Below are positions 7,433 through 12,862 of a stretch of 12,862 bases of DNA, piece after piece. Numbering within the stretch: position 1 is the stretch's first letter; the number at the start of each line of letters is the position of its first letter. The translations under genes were made by a program, and so were the position numbers. Source of the DNA: an uncultured Oscillospiraceae bacterium (GTDB taxonomy: Bacteria; Bacillota; Clostridia; Oscillospirales; Acutalibacteraceae); the NCBI GenBank assembly GCA_905200265.1, contig CAJKJS010000017.1, forward strand, positions 1 through 12,862, in the 5' to 3' direction. A model generated the notes under the pieces. That model was not told the DNA's origin. It did not search any database and saw nothing but the letters and a program-made list of their open reading frames with translations.

Positions 7433-7987
7433 CTACAAAAATAGTTCCAACTCTTCGACACCTGCAATACCGCGAAGCCAACTGACCGGAAAATCATCCA
7501 GACTATTATTATAAGCCTGCGCTTCCTGGTTATAACTGCTGCGGGCAATCCGGTCCTGGGCAGCAGCCAAATCCGTTTCAAATTGCGTCACGTACTGCGA
7601 GTCCGTTTCGGACAAGGCTTCGTTCTTTAAACGGCTGATCATGGTAGCCGCCGCGTCCGATAGTTGTACGTTGGCATCATATTTATCGCGAATGTTAGCT
7701 GCCTGGCTCAGATTTTCCCGTGCTGTTGACAGAGCCTGCAAATCCGGGTCATCCGCTTCCAGGTACCGCTGTGCCACCGTTAAGAGATTCGCCGCTGTAC
7801 CCAACCGCTGCTCCAAATCGTACTGAATCCCATACCCGTCGCCGTTCGTCCCTTCATAAAACAAAGCGGTCACTTGCTCGGCAGCACGGGTTTGGGTGCA
7901 ATGAACCCCCAGTGGAATAGACACGGCCACCATGAGAGCTGTCAGTACACACGCTGTGGCTCTTTTTTTGAAGAATGATCGTTTCAT
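7433..7987 (-). CDS. Diverged LemA-like secreted protein
   Basis: This 184-residue protein has an N-terminal signal sequence (MKRSFFKKR, then a hydrophobic core) with a likely cleavage after TRAA near residue 36, followed by a mostly alpha-helical body. The C-terminal segment YNQEAQAYNNSLDDFPVSW and the following RGIAGVEELELF match the LemA pattern (a YN..V..YN....FP motif, then a hydrophobic stretch and a terminal Phe). Earlier blocks (DLEQRLGTAANLLTVAQRY, ENLSQ, AQDRIA) also fit LemA helices. LemA proteins usually keep an N-terminal membrane anchor; here the leader looks cleavable, so it may be secreted or stay anchored. Function is unknown even in the family. A GGGGG-rich site lies about 6 nt before the ATG. 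It sits 20 bp after telA and 44 bp before the TPM gene, the usual LemA/TPM pairing. Confidence 0.72.
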   Translation of the reverse strand: MKRSFFKKRATACVLTALMVAVSIPLGVHCTQTRAAEQVTALFYEGTNGDGYGIQYDLEQRLGTAANLLTVAQRYLEADDPDLQALSTARENLSQAANIRDKYDANVQLSDAAATMISRLKNEALSETDSQYVTQFETDLAAAQDRIARSSYNQEAQAYNNSLDDFPVSWLRGIAGVEELELFL

Positions 7988-8007
7988 GGGTGCCCCCTAT
8001 TGCTTCG

Positions 8008-9156
8008 TTAGTTACCGCGCACCTGCAGCAGTTTTTCTTTCAGCTCGCCTTCAATACGGCCCAGTTCCGCTTCGGCGGCACGGCGCTTTTCACGGCCTTC
8101 ATCCTGAATGCGCTTCACTTCATCCAGGGTGCTGATGAGCTGCTCGTTAGTGTGCTTCAAGGTTTCAATATCTACCACACCGCGTTCCGCTTCTCTGGCG
8201 GTTTCAATACTGCCCATTTTCAGGGCATCTGCATTTTTGCGCAGCAATTCATTGGTCATATCCGTAACAGCCCGCTGCGCCTGCATGGCCTGCTGACTGT
8301 GAGCCAATCCCAGGGCCAGCACCATCTGGCTCTTCCACAGGGGAATGGTATTGACCAGGGTGGACTGAATCTTTTCCGCCATGATTTTGTCGTTATTCTG
8401 TACCAAACGAATCTGCGGGCCCATTTGGATCGACACCATGCGTGTCAGTTCCAAATCGTGCAGCTTCTTTTCAAAGCTTTCGCACATACCGCTCATATCG
8501 TTGGCTGCCTGGGCGTCTTCCGGCAAACCGGTACGCTTGGCCTTTTCCACCAGCTCAGGCAGCACCGTAGCTCGTACTTGCTGCAATTTCTTTTTCCCTG
8601 CCAGAATATACATGGACAATTCCTTAAAGTACGAAAGGTTCATGTCGTACATTTTATCCAGCATGGCAATGTCTTTGAGCAATGTAACCTGGTGCTGATC
8701 CAGTACACCGGTAATACGGTCCACGTTGACTTCTACTTTGTCGTATTTTGCCTTCATTGCGGCAATCTTATTGCCCGAACGTTTGAAAAAGCCCAAAAAG
8801 CCCTTTTCTTCTTCGGTAGCATCAAACCCTTTCAGTTCTGTCACCAGTCCGGTGATGGCTTCACCCACTTCGCCCAAATCTTTCGTACGCACATTATTCA
8901 GTGCCGTCTCCGAAAAGCTGGCAATCTTTTTCTGGGCCGCCGAACCGTACTGCATGACCTGGGTTGTGTTTGTCACATCGATCTTATCGGCAAAGTCATC
9001 CACAATTTTGCGCTCTTCCGGGGTTAGCGGGGTTTCTTCCACGGTAACCGGTTTAGCCGCCGGGGCTTTTTCTTCTTCCTTGGGTTCTTCCGCATCCAGT
9101 GTCAGCACCGGAGCCGCGGGTACTTCTTCTTCCAATGTCAATTTCAGTTCGTCCAT
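8008..9156 (-). CDS. telA: Toxic anion resistance protein (TelA/YaaN family)
   Basis: This 382-residue cytoplasmic, helix-rich protein belongs to the TelA family, named for tellurite resistance but of unsettled biochemical role. The N-terminal acidic, Ala/Pro-rich region (about 1-45) is followed by the family core: KGFLGFFKRSGNKIAAMKAK, LDQHQVTLLKDIAMLDKMY, and the highly conserved QIRLVQNNDKIMAEKIQST leading into NTIPLWKSQMVLALGL. The C-terminal end is a charged coiled coil. Two ATGs compete: 9162 lies only 3 nt from the GGAGG, while 9156 lies 9 nt away, so 9156 is preferred; the protein differs by two residues. It is second in the operon, 38 bp after the xpaC-like gene, a pairing seen in Bacillus (xpaC-yaaN). 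Confidence 0.93.
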   Translation of the reverse strand: MDELKLTLEEEVPAAPVLTLDAEEPKEEEKAPAAKPVTVEETPLTPEERKIVDDFADKIDVTNTTQVMQYGSAAQKKIASFSETALNNVRTKDLGEVGEAITGLVTELKGFDATEEEKGFLGFFKRSGNKIAAMKAKYDKVEVNVDRITGVLDQHQVTLLKDIAMLDKMYDMNLSYFKELSMYILAGKKKLQQVRATVLPELVEKAKRTGLPEDAQAANDMSGMCESFEKKLHDLELTRMVSIQMGPQIRLVQNNDKIMAEKIQSTLVNTIPLWKSQMVLALGLAHSQQAMQAQRAVTDMTNELLRKNADALKMGSIETAREAERGVVDIETLKHTNEQLISTLDEVKRIQDEGREKRRAAEAELGRIEGELKEKLLQVRGN

Positions 9157-9162
9157 GATCAT

Positions 9163-9170
9163 ACTCCTCC
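9163..9170 (-). promoter_or_regulatory. ribosome binding site deciding the telA start
   Basis: On the minus strand GGAGGAGT runs directly into an ATG at 9162, with a second in-frame ATG at 9156. The GGAGG core is 3 nt from the first and 9 nt from the second, which favours the second. Confidence 0.65.
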
Positions 9171-9194
9171 ATTATGTTTTAAAATGGTTCTCCT

Positions 9195-10175
9195 TTATTG
9201 ACCGGCTTTGGGCATCTGTTCACCCGCCAGACCTTCTTGCTGGAGCATATTTTCCAGCACAGTGATATCGGTAGAAATATCCAGCGCCTCTTCCCCAAAC
9301 AGGGAGTCGAGCTGTTTTTCGAATGCCTGCACAATCGTGTGCATAATAGCACGGATATTGTGCATGGCACTCATAATATTTTCGCCCTGTACACCCTGCT
9401 GGCTCAGCGTATAATAAGAATCCAGCAATTTGAGCGTCGTAGGCAAATAGTAATTCATAAAGCGTCGAATCTGAGGGGCTTTGTCCGGATGGTCACAGAC
9501 ATAGGCAAAAATTTTAAAGGTAAGATCCTCCATGCGATCGATCGCGTCTGAAATCTCTTCATCTTCGATCTTATCATTGGCTTCCCGCAGATCCCGCAGG
9601 TATTTTGTACCGTCCTTTACCATCTGATCGACAAGGGGATTTCCGGACGAAACCGGTTCTTTGGGTGCAACCGGAATTTTTTCCAGTTCCCACTTTCCCT
9701 TAAAAATCTTCGATGTTACAAAGCAGACAGCGGCGCTGCACACAGCCGCCAACAAAAAATGCCATACCTGCGACAGAGGAAATAAGAGCGCCCATAACAG
9801 CCAAAAAATCCCGATCGCGTAAATAGGTACCACACTTTTATGGTGAACACTGCGATATCCTTCGGGAACCGGCCTGCCTTTTTTCCACTTTTTCGGTTTA
9901 TGGGGTGTTTGAACCGGCTGCGGTTCCGGAGGCGGTGTACCATTCGCTTCATAAACAGGCGTTCCGCCATACCGGCTATCCGAATAATTTGAAACCGTTC
10001 GGTGCACTTTCTGAACCGATTCCTGTGTGGCATCCAGCGCAATATCGGCAGCATGCAGCGCTGTATCCACAGCCTTTTCAGCCACACGGGCGGCCCCGGC
10101 TCCGGCCATATTTCGGATCATACGATAGGTCACCGAATGGCGAAATTCGGTGTCCCAGTTCTTTTTCTTTTTCAT
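9195..10175 (-). CDS. xpaC: XpaC-like membrane protein (5-bromo-4-chloroindolyl phosphate hydrolysis family)
   Basis: This 326-residue protein has a basic N-terminus (MKKKKNW), an amphipathic Ala-rich helix at about 20-60, a Pro-rich linker (TPPPEPQPVQTPHKPKKWKKG, about 80-100), a membrane hairpin at about 115-157 (VVPIYAIGIFWLLWALLF and FLLAAVCSAAVCFVTSKIF), then a cytoplasmic helical domain to the end. The C-terminal domain (DQMVKDGTKYLRDLREAND, RRFMNYYLPTTLKLLDSYY) matches the XpaC family, whose role is unknown despite its name. The ATG at 10175 is chosen because an upstream in-frame ATG at 10262 would lie only about 14 nt from the predicted transcription start without a ribosome site. The site used, AGAAAGG, is about 13 nt from the ATG, longer than usual. 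First gene of the operon; XpaC and TelA commonly occur together. Confidence 0.88.
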   Translation of the reverse strand: MKKKKNWDTEFRHSVTYRMIRNMAGAGAARVAEKAVDTALHAADIALDATQESVQKVHRTVSNYSDSRYGGTPVYEANGTPPPEPQPVQTPHKPKKWKKGRPVPEGYRSVHHKSVVPIYAIGIFWLLWALLFPLSQVWHFLLAAVCSAAVCFVTSKIFKGKWELEKIPVAPKEPVSSGNPLVDQMVKDGTKYLRDLREANDKIEDEEISDAIDRMEDLTFKIFAYVCDHPDKAPQIRRFMNYYLPTTLKLLDSYYTLSQQGVQGENIMSAMHNIRAIMHTIVQAFEKQLDSLFGEEALDISTDITVLENMLQQEGLAGEQMPKAGQ

Positions 10176-10195
10176 GAATGGATTCTGGCCTTTCT

Positions 10196-10216
10196 GGCTG
10201 CTCCATACCAGCAGCC
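10196..10216 (-). other. leader hairpin abutting the xpaC ribosome site
   Basis: On the minus strand GGCTGCT and AGCAGCC form a perfect 7-bp stem with a 7-nt loop, ending directly next to the AGAAAGG ribosome site at 10189-10195. It could influence translation of the first operon gene. It has no T tract, so it is not a terminator. Confidence 0.45.
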
Positions 10217-10252
10217 GGTTTGTTGCTTTCCGGCACATATTGTGCAAGTTTC

Positions 10253-10273
10253 CCGAACCCATTGGGATTTCGG
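10253..10273 (-). other. 5'-proximal leader hairpin of the xpaC operon
   Basis: CCGAA pairs with TTCGG and, after a 2-nt bulge, CCC pairs with GGG around a 3-nt loop. It would begin within about 3 nt of the predicted transcription start (near 10276). Such a 5' hairpin can stabilise an mRNA; here that role is inference. Confidence 0.35.
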
Positions 10274-10282
10274 AATACTCTT

Positions 10283-10311
10283 ATTGTACGGATTTCCCCC
10301 ACAAGTGTCAA
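10283..10311 (-). promoter_or_regulatory. near-consensus promoter of the xpaC-telA-lemA-TPM operon
   Basis: On the minus strand TTGACA (10306-10311), a 17-bp spacer and TACAAT (10283-10288) form an almost perfect sigma-A promoter. It lies between the GH27 terminator and the xpaC start, with a leader of about 100 nt. I saw no equally good promoter between the operon genes. Confidence 0.9.
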
Positions 10312-10335
10312 GCGCCGCCCTTCCTTGTATTTTGC

Positions 10336-10366
10336 CAAAAACGGCCCGGTTTCATAACCGGGCCGT
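10336..10366 (-). terminator. rho-independent terminator after the GH27 gene
   Basis: ACGGCCCGGTT (10341-10351) and AACCGGGCCGT (10356-10366) form a perfect 11-bp G+C-rich stem with a 4-nt loop. Reading on the minus strand it is followed by a T run from 10340 to 10337. It separates the GH27 gene from the xpaC promoter about 25 bp further on. Confidence 0.9.
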
Positions 10367-10397
10367 CCTCCTTATTCTCTCTTTTGTTCCTGCTACT

Positions 10398-11690
10398 TCA
10401 GGCTCCTTCTACCGGCGTCAGACGCAGTAACCGGCACGCATGCTGCCGCAGTTCATCCTGCCAACAATCTTCCCACAGGCCAAGGTCTCGATGTTCCCAC
10501 AAATCATAAACCTGCTGAGCGCCCGATAACCCCAGCCAATAAAGCGGAACACCCACCGGACGGGGAATCGTGGAGAGATTAAAAATGCCCACATAGGTGC
10601 AACCCTTCCCCTCCGCCTGCCAAACCGCAAAATTGTCGTTTCGAAGGACTTGCCGGGCGCCATGTGATTCCGTTAGCAGCGCGAGCACGTCCCGGTTGGT
10701 AATCAGCGAAAGAGTAAATTCATCATTATCTCTCATTTCCCCGCCGAACATCAGAGGTGAGCGGAACAGACACCACAAACTCATCATGGTGATTTGTTCA
10801 TCAGGACTTAACCGTGTCATGCGTTCCCCTACGCCGTGCTCGCTGCCCACCAGCGACAAATGTCCCAGAGGCAACATATCGGCATCCGGCCAAGAACCGT
10901 GTCCCACATAAGGTGCCCACTGGACGCAGCGGTCCATGTCTTCTACGATATCCTCCCACCGGTCCCATAAATCGGCGGTAATACGCCACATGGTCGCATG
11001 GCGGCACAGTACATCGGCCTTATCAATAGGAGCCGGACCAGGGGACAGGCTGAGTATCATATCCCTTCCGCAACGATCGATGGCCCGATGGATCATGATA
11101 ATTTCGTCTTCAATCATGCGTCCGCCTTCCAAAGCATTAAATGCTATATCATCCACTTTGACATAATCCACTCCCCACTGGGCATACAGGCGGAAAATGG
11201 AATCATAGTAGGCTTGTCCGTTGGGACTGAGCGGATCTACCCCATAGTTATCCGTACACCAGGGGCAAATGGAAGCATATTTGGCTGCATGCCGGGCGCC
11301 TAGGTTTGACCCCAGTACGGGCGTATCGGCATGGACAGCCTGCCTCGGAATACCCCGCATAATGTGGATACCGAATTTCAGCCCCAGGCTGTGCACATAC
11401 TCGGCCAACGGGCCGAATCCTTTTCCGTCCCTTGCACTGGGAAACCGGTTTTCGGCCGGGACCAGCCGGCCATATTCATCCATACATAGCGGCATAAAGG
11501 CGTGCATACGGGACCCATCGGCCGTGCTTTCATACCACTGAATATCCACAACCACATATTCCCACCCGTATTCTTTCAGGTGTTCGGCCATATAGCGGGC
11601 GTTGGCCCGTACCTGTTCTTCCGTAACAGCGGCCCCGTAGCAGTCCCAACTGTTCCACCCCATAGGGGGTGTTTCTGGTTTTTTAAGCAT
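10398..11690 (-). CDS. Glycoside hydrolase family 27 (alpha-galactosidase-like)
   Basis: This 430-residue cytoplasmic enzyme (no signal peptide) has the family-27 TIM barrel followed by a C-terminal beta domain. It should release alpha-linked galactose or a related sugar from oligosaccharides by a retaining mechanism. Motifs: PPMGWNSWDCYG at 8-19, VVVDIQWYE at 46-54, VDYVKVDD with predicted nucleophile D180, MWRITAD with predicted acid/base D240 (R236-xxx-D240 as in alpha-galactosidase A), and WPDADMLPLG. Family members near this type carry SLSPGP where classic galactosidases have a CEW-type segment, so the specificity may differ (for example beta-L-arabinopyranosidase or another alpha-galactoside). 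GGAGG lies 8 nt before the ATG. It has its own promoter and terminator and no transporter or regulator beside it, so its substrate source is unclear. Confidence 0.93.
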   Translation of the reverse strand: MLKKPETPPMGWNSWDCYGAAVTEEQVRANARYMAEHLKEYGWEYVVVDIQWYESTADGSRMHAFMPLCMDEYGRLVPAENRFPSARDGKGFGPLAEYVHSLGLKFGIHIMRGIPRQAVHADTPVLGSNLGARHAAKYASICPWCTDNYGVDPLSPNGQAYYDSIFRLYAQWGVDYVKVDDIAFNALEGGRMIEDEIIMIHRAIDRCGRDMILSLSPGPAPIDKADVLCRHATMWRITADLWDRWEDIVEDMDRCVQWAPYVGHGSWPDADMLPLGHLSLVGSEHGVGERMTRLSPDEQITMMSLWCLFRSPLMFGGEMRDNDEFTLSLITNRDVLALLTESHGARQVLRNDNFAVWQAEGKGCTYVGIFNLSTIPRPVGVPLYWLGLSGAQQVYDLWEHRDLGLWEDCWQDELRQHACRLLRLTPVEGA

Positions 11691-11713
11691 AAGTGTCTCC
11701 TCCTTTTCTCTTC

Positions 11714-11742
11714 ATGATACTGGCTCTTTTCCCCAGTGTCAA
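11714..11742 (-). promoter_or_regulatory. promoter of the GH27 gene
   Basis: On the minus strand TTGACA (11737-11742), a 17-bp spacer and TATCAT (11714-11719) make a good sigma-A promoter. The predicted start near 11707 leaves a very short leader, with the GGAGG ribosome site almost at the 5' end. No operator or catabolite-response palindrome was recognised around it. Confidence 0.85.
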
Positions 11743-11747
11743 CTGGC

Positions 11748-11786
11748 TACAAAAAGAAAAGCAGGTGTTTGGTTCACACCTGCTTT
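11748..11786 (-). terminator. rho-independent terminator after the FN3-repeat gene
   Basis: AAAGCAGGTGT (11758-11768) and ACACCTGCTTT (11776-11786) pair perfectly around a 7-nt loop. Reading on the minus strand it is followed by a T-rich run. It begins 6 bp after the stop codon. Confidence 0.92.
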
Positions 11787-11792
11787 CTTCTG

Positions 11793-12862
11793 TTATTTTT
11801 CGTACAAAATGGTTTGATCGGTTTGGTAACTGCTATACGTGCTTCCTGAAAAGGCCCGTACCGTATAATAGTACATGGTTCCTGCTTTTGCAGTCGTATC
11901 CGTATAACTAGTACCTGTGGTTTCTGTTAGCTGTGTCCAACTACCTGTAGCACTAGTCTTGCGGTATACGCGATACTTCGTGGCACCGGATACTTTTTCC
12001 CAATTTACCTGTACGCCTGTACTGCTGTTCGCCAAGGTAAATCCAGGACGTGTTAGCCGTTTTATCGTTTCATCTTTTCGGTATGTACTGCAGGAATTAT
12101 CAGCTCCAAATGCTTTTACGGTGTAGTAATAGGTGGTTCCCGCTACCGCTGTCGTATCCGTATAAGTTGTTTCTGACGTTTCTGTTAATCGTAACCATTC
12201 AGCTGACGTGCTGGTTCTACGGTACACACGGTATTTTGTGGCACCTTCTACTGAATCCCAACTGACCTTTACCCCCGCTGTATAATTCGAAAGGGTAAAG
12301 TCCGGTTCTGCCAGTCGTACAATGGTTTGATCGGTTCGATAGCTGCTATATGTACTCCCCGAAAAAGCCCGTACCGTATAATAGTACATGGTTCCCATTT
12401 TTGCCGTCTTATCCGTATAACTGCTACCTGTGGTTTCTGTTAACTGTGTCCAACTGTCTGTAGCACTCGTCTTTCGGTATACGCGATACTTCGTGGCACC
12501 GGTTACTTTTCCCCAACTCACCTGTATGCCTGTACTGCTGTTCGACAGTGTGAATTCAGGACGTGTTAGCCGTTTTATCGTTTCATCTTTTCGGTACGTG
12601 CTGTAGGAATCATCAGCCCCAAATGCTTTTACGGTGTAGTAGTAAGTGGTTCCCGCTACCGCTGTCGTATCCGTATAGATTTTTTCGGCCGTTTCTGTTA
12701 ACCGTAACCATTCATCTGACGTACTGGTTCTACGGTACACACGGTATTTCGTGGCACCTTCTACTGCATCCCAGCTGACCTGTACTCCTGCTGTATAATT
12801 GGAAAGAGTAAAGTCCGGCTCTGTCAGACGCGTGAAAGTGACATCTTTACGGTACGAACTCC
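11793..12862 (-). CDS. C-terminal part of a fibronectin-III-like repeat surface protein (5' end outside window)
   Basis: The reading frame stays open to the right edge, so only the last 355 residues are seen; the true start and any signal peptide or catalytic domain lie outside. The visible part is four tandem modules of 85-87 residues in the order A-B-A-B, preceded by the end of another module (SSYRKDVTFTR). Each module contains the FN3-type strands VSW...GATKYRVYR, W..LTET, YTD.TA..GT and YYYTV.AF. A modules carry NYTAG and KAFGAD; B modules carry NSSTG and RAFSGSTYSSY. The protein ends after ILYEK directly at the last module, with no LPXTG, SLH or choline-binding tail. FN3 modules in bacteria are spacers or binding modules of secreted enzymes and adhesins. 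A terminator follows; the function depends on the missing N-terminal part. Confidence 0.85.
   Translation of the reverse strand, partial: SSYRKDVTFTRLTEPDFTLSNYTAGVQVSWDAVEGATKYRVYRRTSTSDEWLRLTETAEKIYTDTTAVAGTTYYYTVKAFGADDSYSTYRKDETIKRLTRPEFTLSNSSTGIQVSWGKVTGATKYRVYRKTSATDSWTQLTETTGSSYTDKTAKMGTMYYYTVRAFSGSTYSSYRTDQTIVRLAEPDFTLSNYTAGVKVSWDSVEGATKYRVYRRTSTSAEWLRLTETSETTYTDTTAVAGTTYYYTVKAFGADNSCSTYRKDETIKRLTRPGFTLANSSTGVQVNWEKVSGATKYRVYRKTSATGSWTQLTETTGTSYTDTTAKAGTMYYYTVRAFSGSTYSSYQTDQTILYEK
11802..12314 (-). repeat. A-B higher-order FN3 repeat, second copy
   Basis: This 513-bp unit contains one A module (12057-12314) and one B module (11802-12056). It aligns without gaps to the copy at 12315-12827; for example the same short block around 12221 recurs at 12734, exactly 513 bp away. 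Confidence 0.85.
12315..12827 (-). repeat. A-B higher-order FN3 repeat, first copy
   Basis: This 513-bp unit contains one A module (12570-12827) and one B module (12315-12569), in register with the next copy. The like modules (A with A, B with B) are clearly closer to each other than A is to B, so the duplication unit was the pair. Confidence 0.85.

Noticed and set aside
7975..9027. Plus-strand open frame of 350 codons opposite telA
   Set aside because: Its His/Phe/Gln-rich product has no family features, and it is antisense to a clear TelA gene; this is a codon-usage shadow.
10176..10262. N-terminal extension of xpaC from an ATG at 10262
   Set aside because: It begins about 14 nt from the predicted transcription start with no ribosome site; the 29 extra residues look like translated leader.
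10078..10338. Minus-strand 86-codon frame overlapping the xpaC start
   Set aside because: The operon promoter (10283-10311) lies inside it, it lacks a ribosome site, and it runs out of frame into xpaC.
11802..12827. Direct repeats considered as a CRISPR-like or mobile array
   Set aside because: The repeats are in-frame protein modules of 255-258 bp with no spacers and a continuous reading frame.

Overview
The window reads as a chromosomal segment of a Gram-positive, low-to-mid G+C bacterium, most likely a gut-type Clostridia member (Oscillospiraceae/Ruminococcaceae-like). The reasons are the lepA-hemW gene order, strong AGGAGG-type ribosome sites, TTG starts, secreted proteins with Thr-Pro stalks, fibronectin-III-like surface repeats, and the XpaC/TelA pair. 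The species cannot be fixed from the sequence. Genes are densely packed, the standard code is used, and no tRNA, rRNA, CRISPR array, transposase or phage gene is visible.

Left part, plus strand (1-5965). A two-gene cell-envelope unit comes first: a type-I membrane protein with a Thr-Pro stalk (128-856), then a secreted coiled-coil/M23 peptidoglycan hydrolase (900-2192) carrying the same kind of linker, closed by a hairpin terminator. Next is lepA (elongation factor 4) with its own extended -10 promoter and terminator. Then come hemW (radical-SAM heme chaperone) and a NimA-like FMN-binding split-barrel protein, probably cotranscribed and closed by a terminator that works in both directions.

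Middle part, minus strand (5964-10311). Five closely spaced genes look like one operon, transcribed from a near-consensus promoter (TTGACA, 17-bp spacer, TACAAT) into the shared bidirectional terminator. In order of transcription they are xpaC-like, telA-like, a LemA-like secreted protein, a TPM-domain membrane protein with an unusual Pro-Arg-Gly/Gly tail, and an unrecognised 162-residue membrane protein. This joins two pairs that are each well known (XpaC/TelA and LemA/TPM) and adds a new partner. It is the best candidate for an undescribed system, probably in membrane or envelope maintenance; that role is inference. Two hairpins lie in its roughly 100-nt leader.

Right part, minus strand (10337-12862). 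A cytoplasmic GH27 glycosidase stands alone with its own promoter and terminator. Upstream of it lies the 3' end of a surface protein made of alternating A and B fibronectin-III-like repeats (513-bp A+B unit); this gene runs off the right edge of the window.
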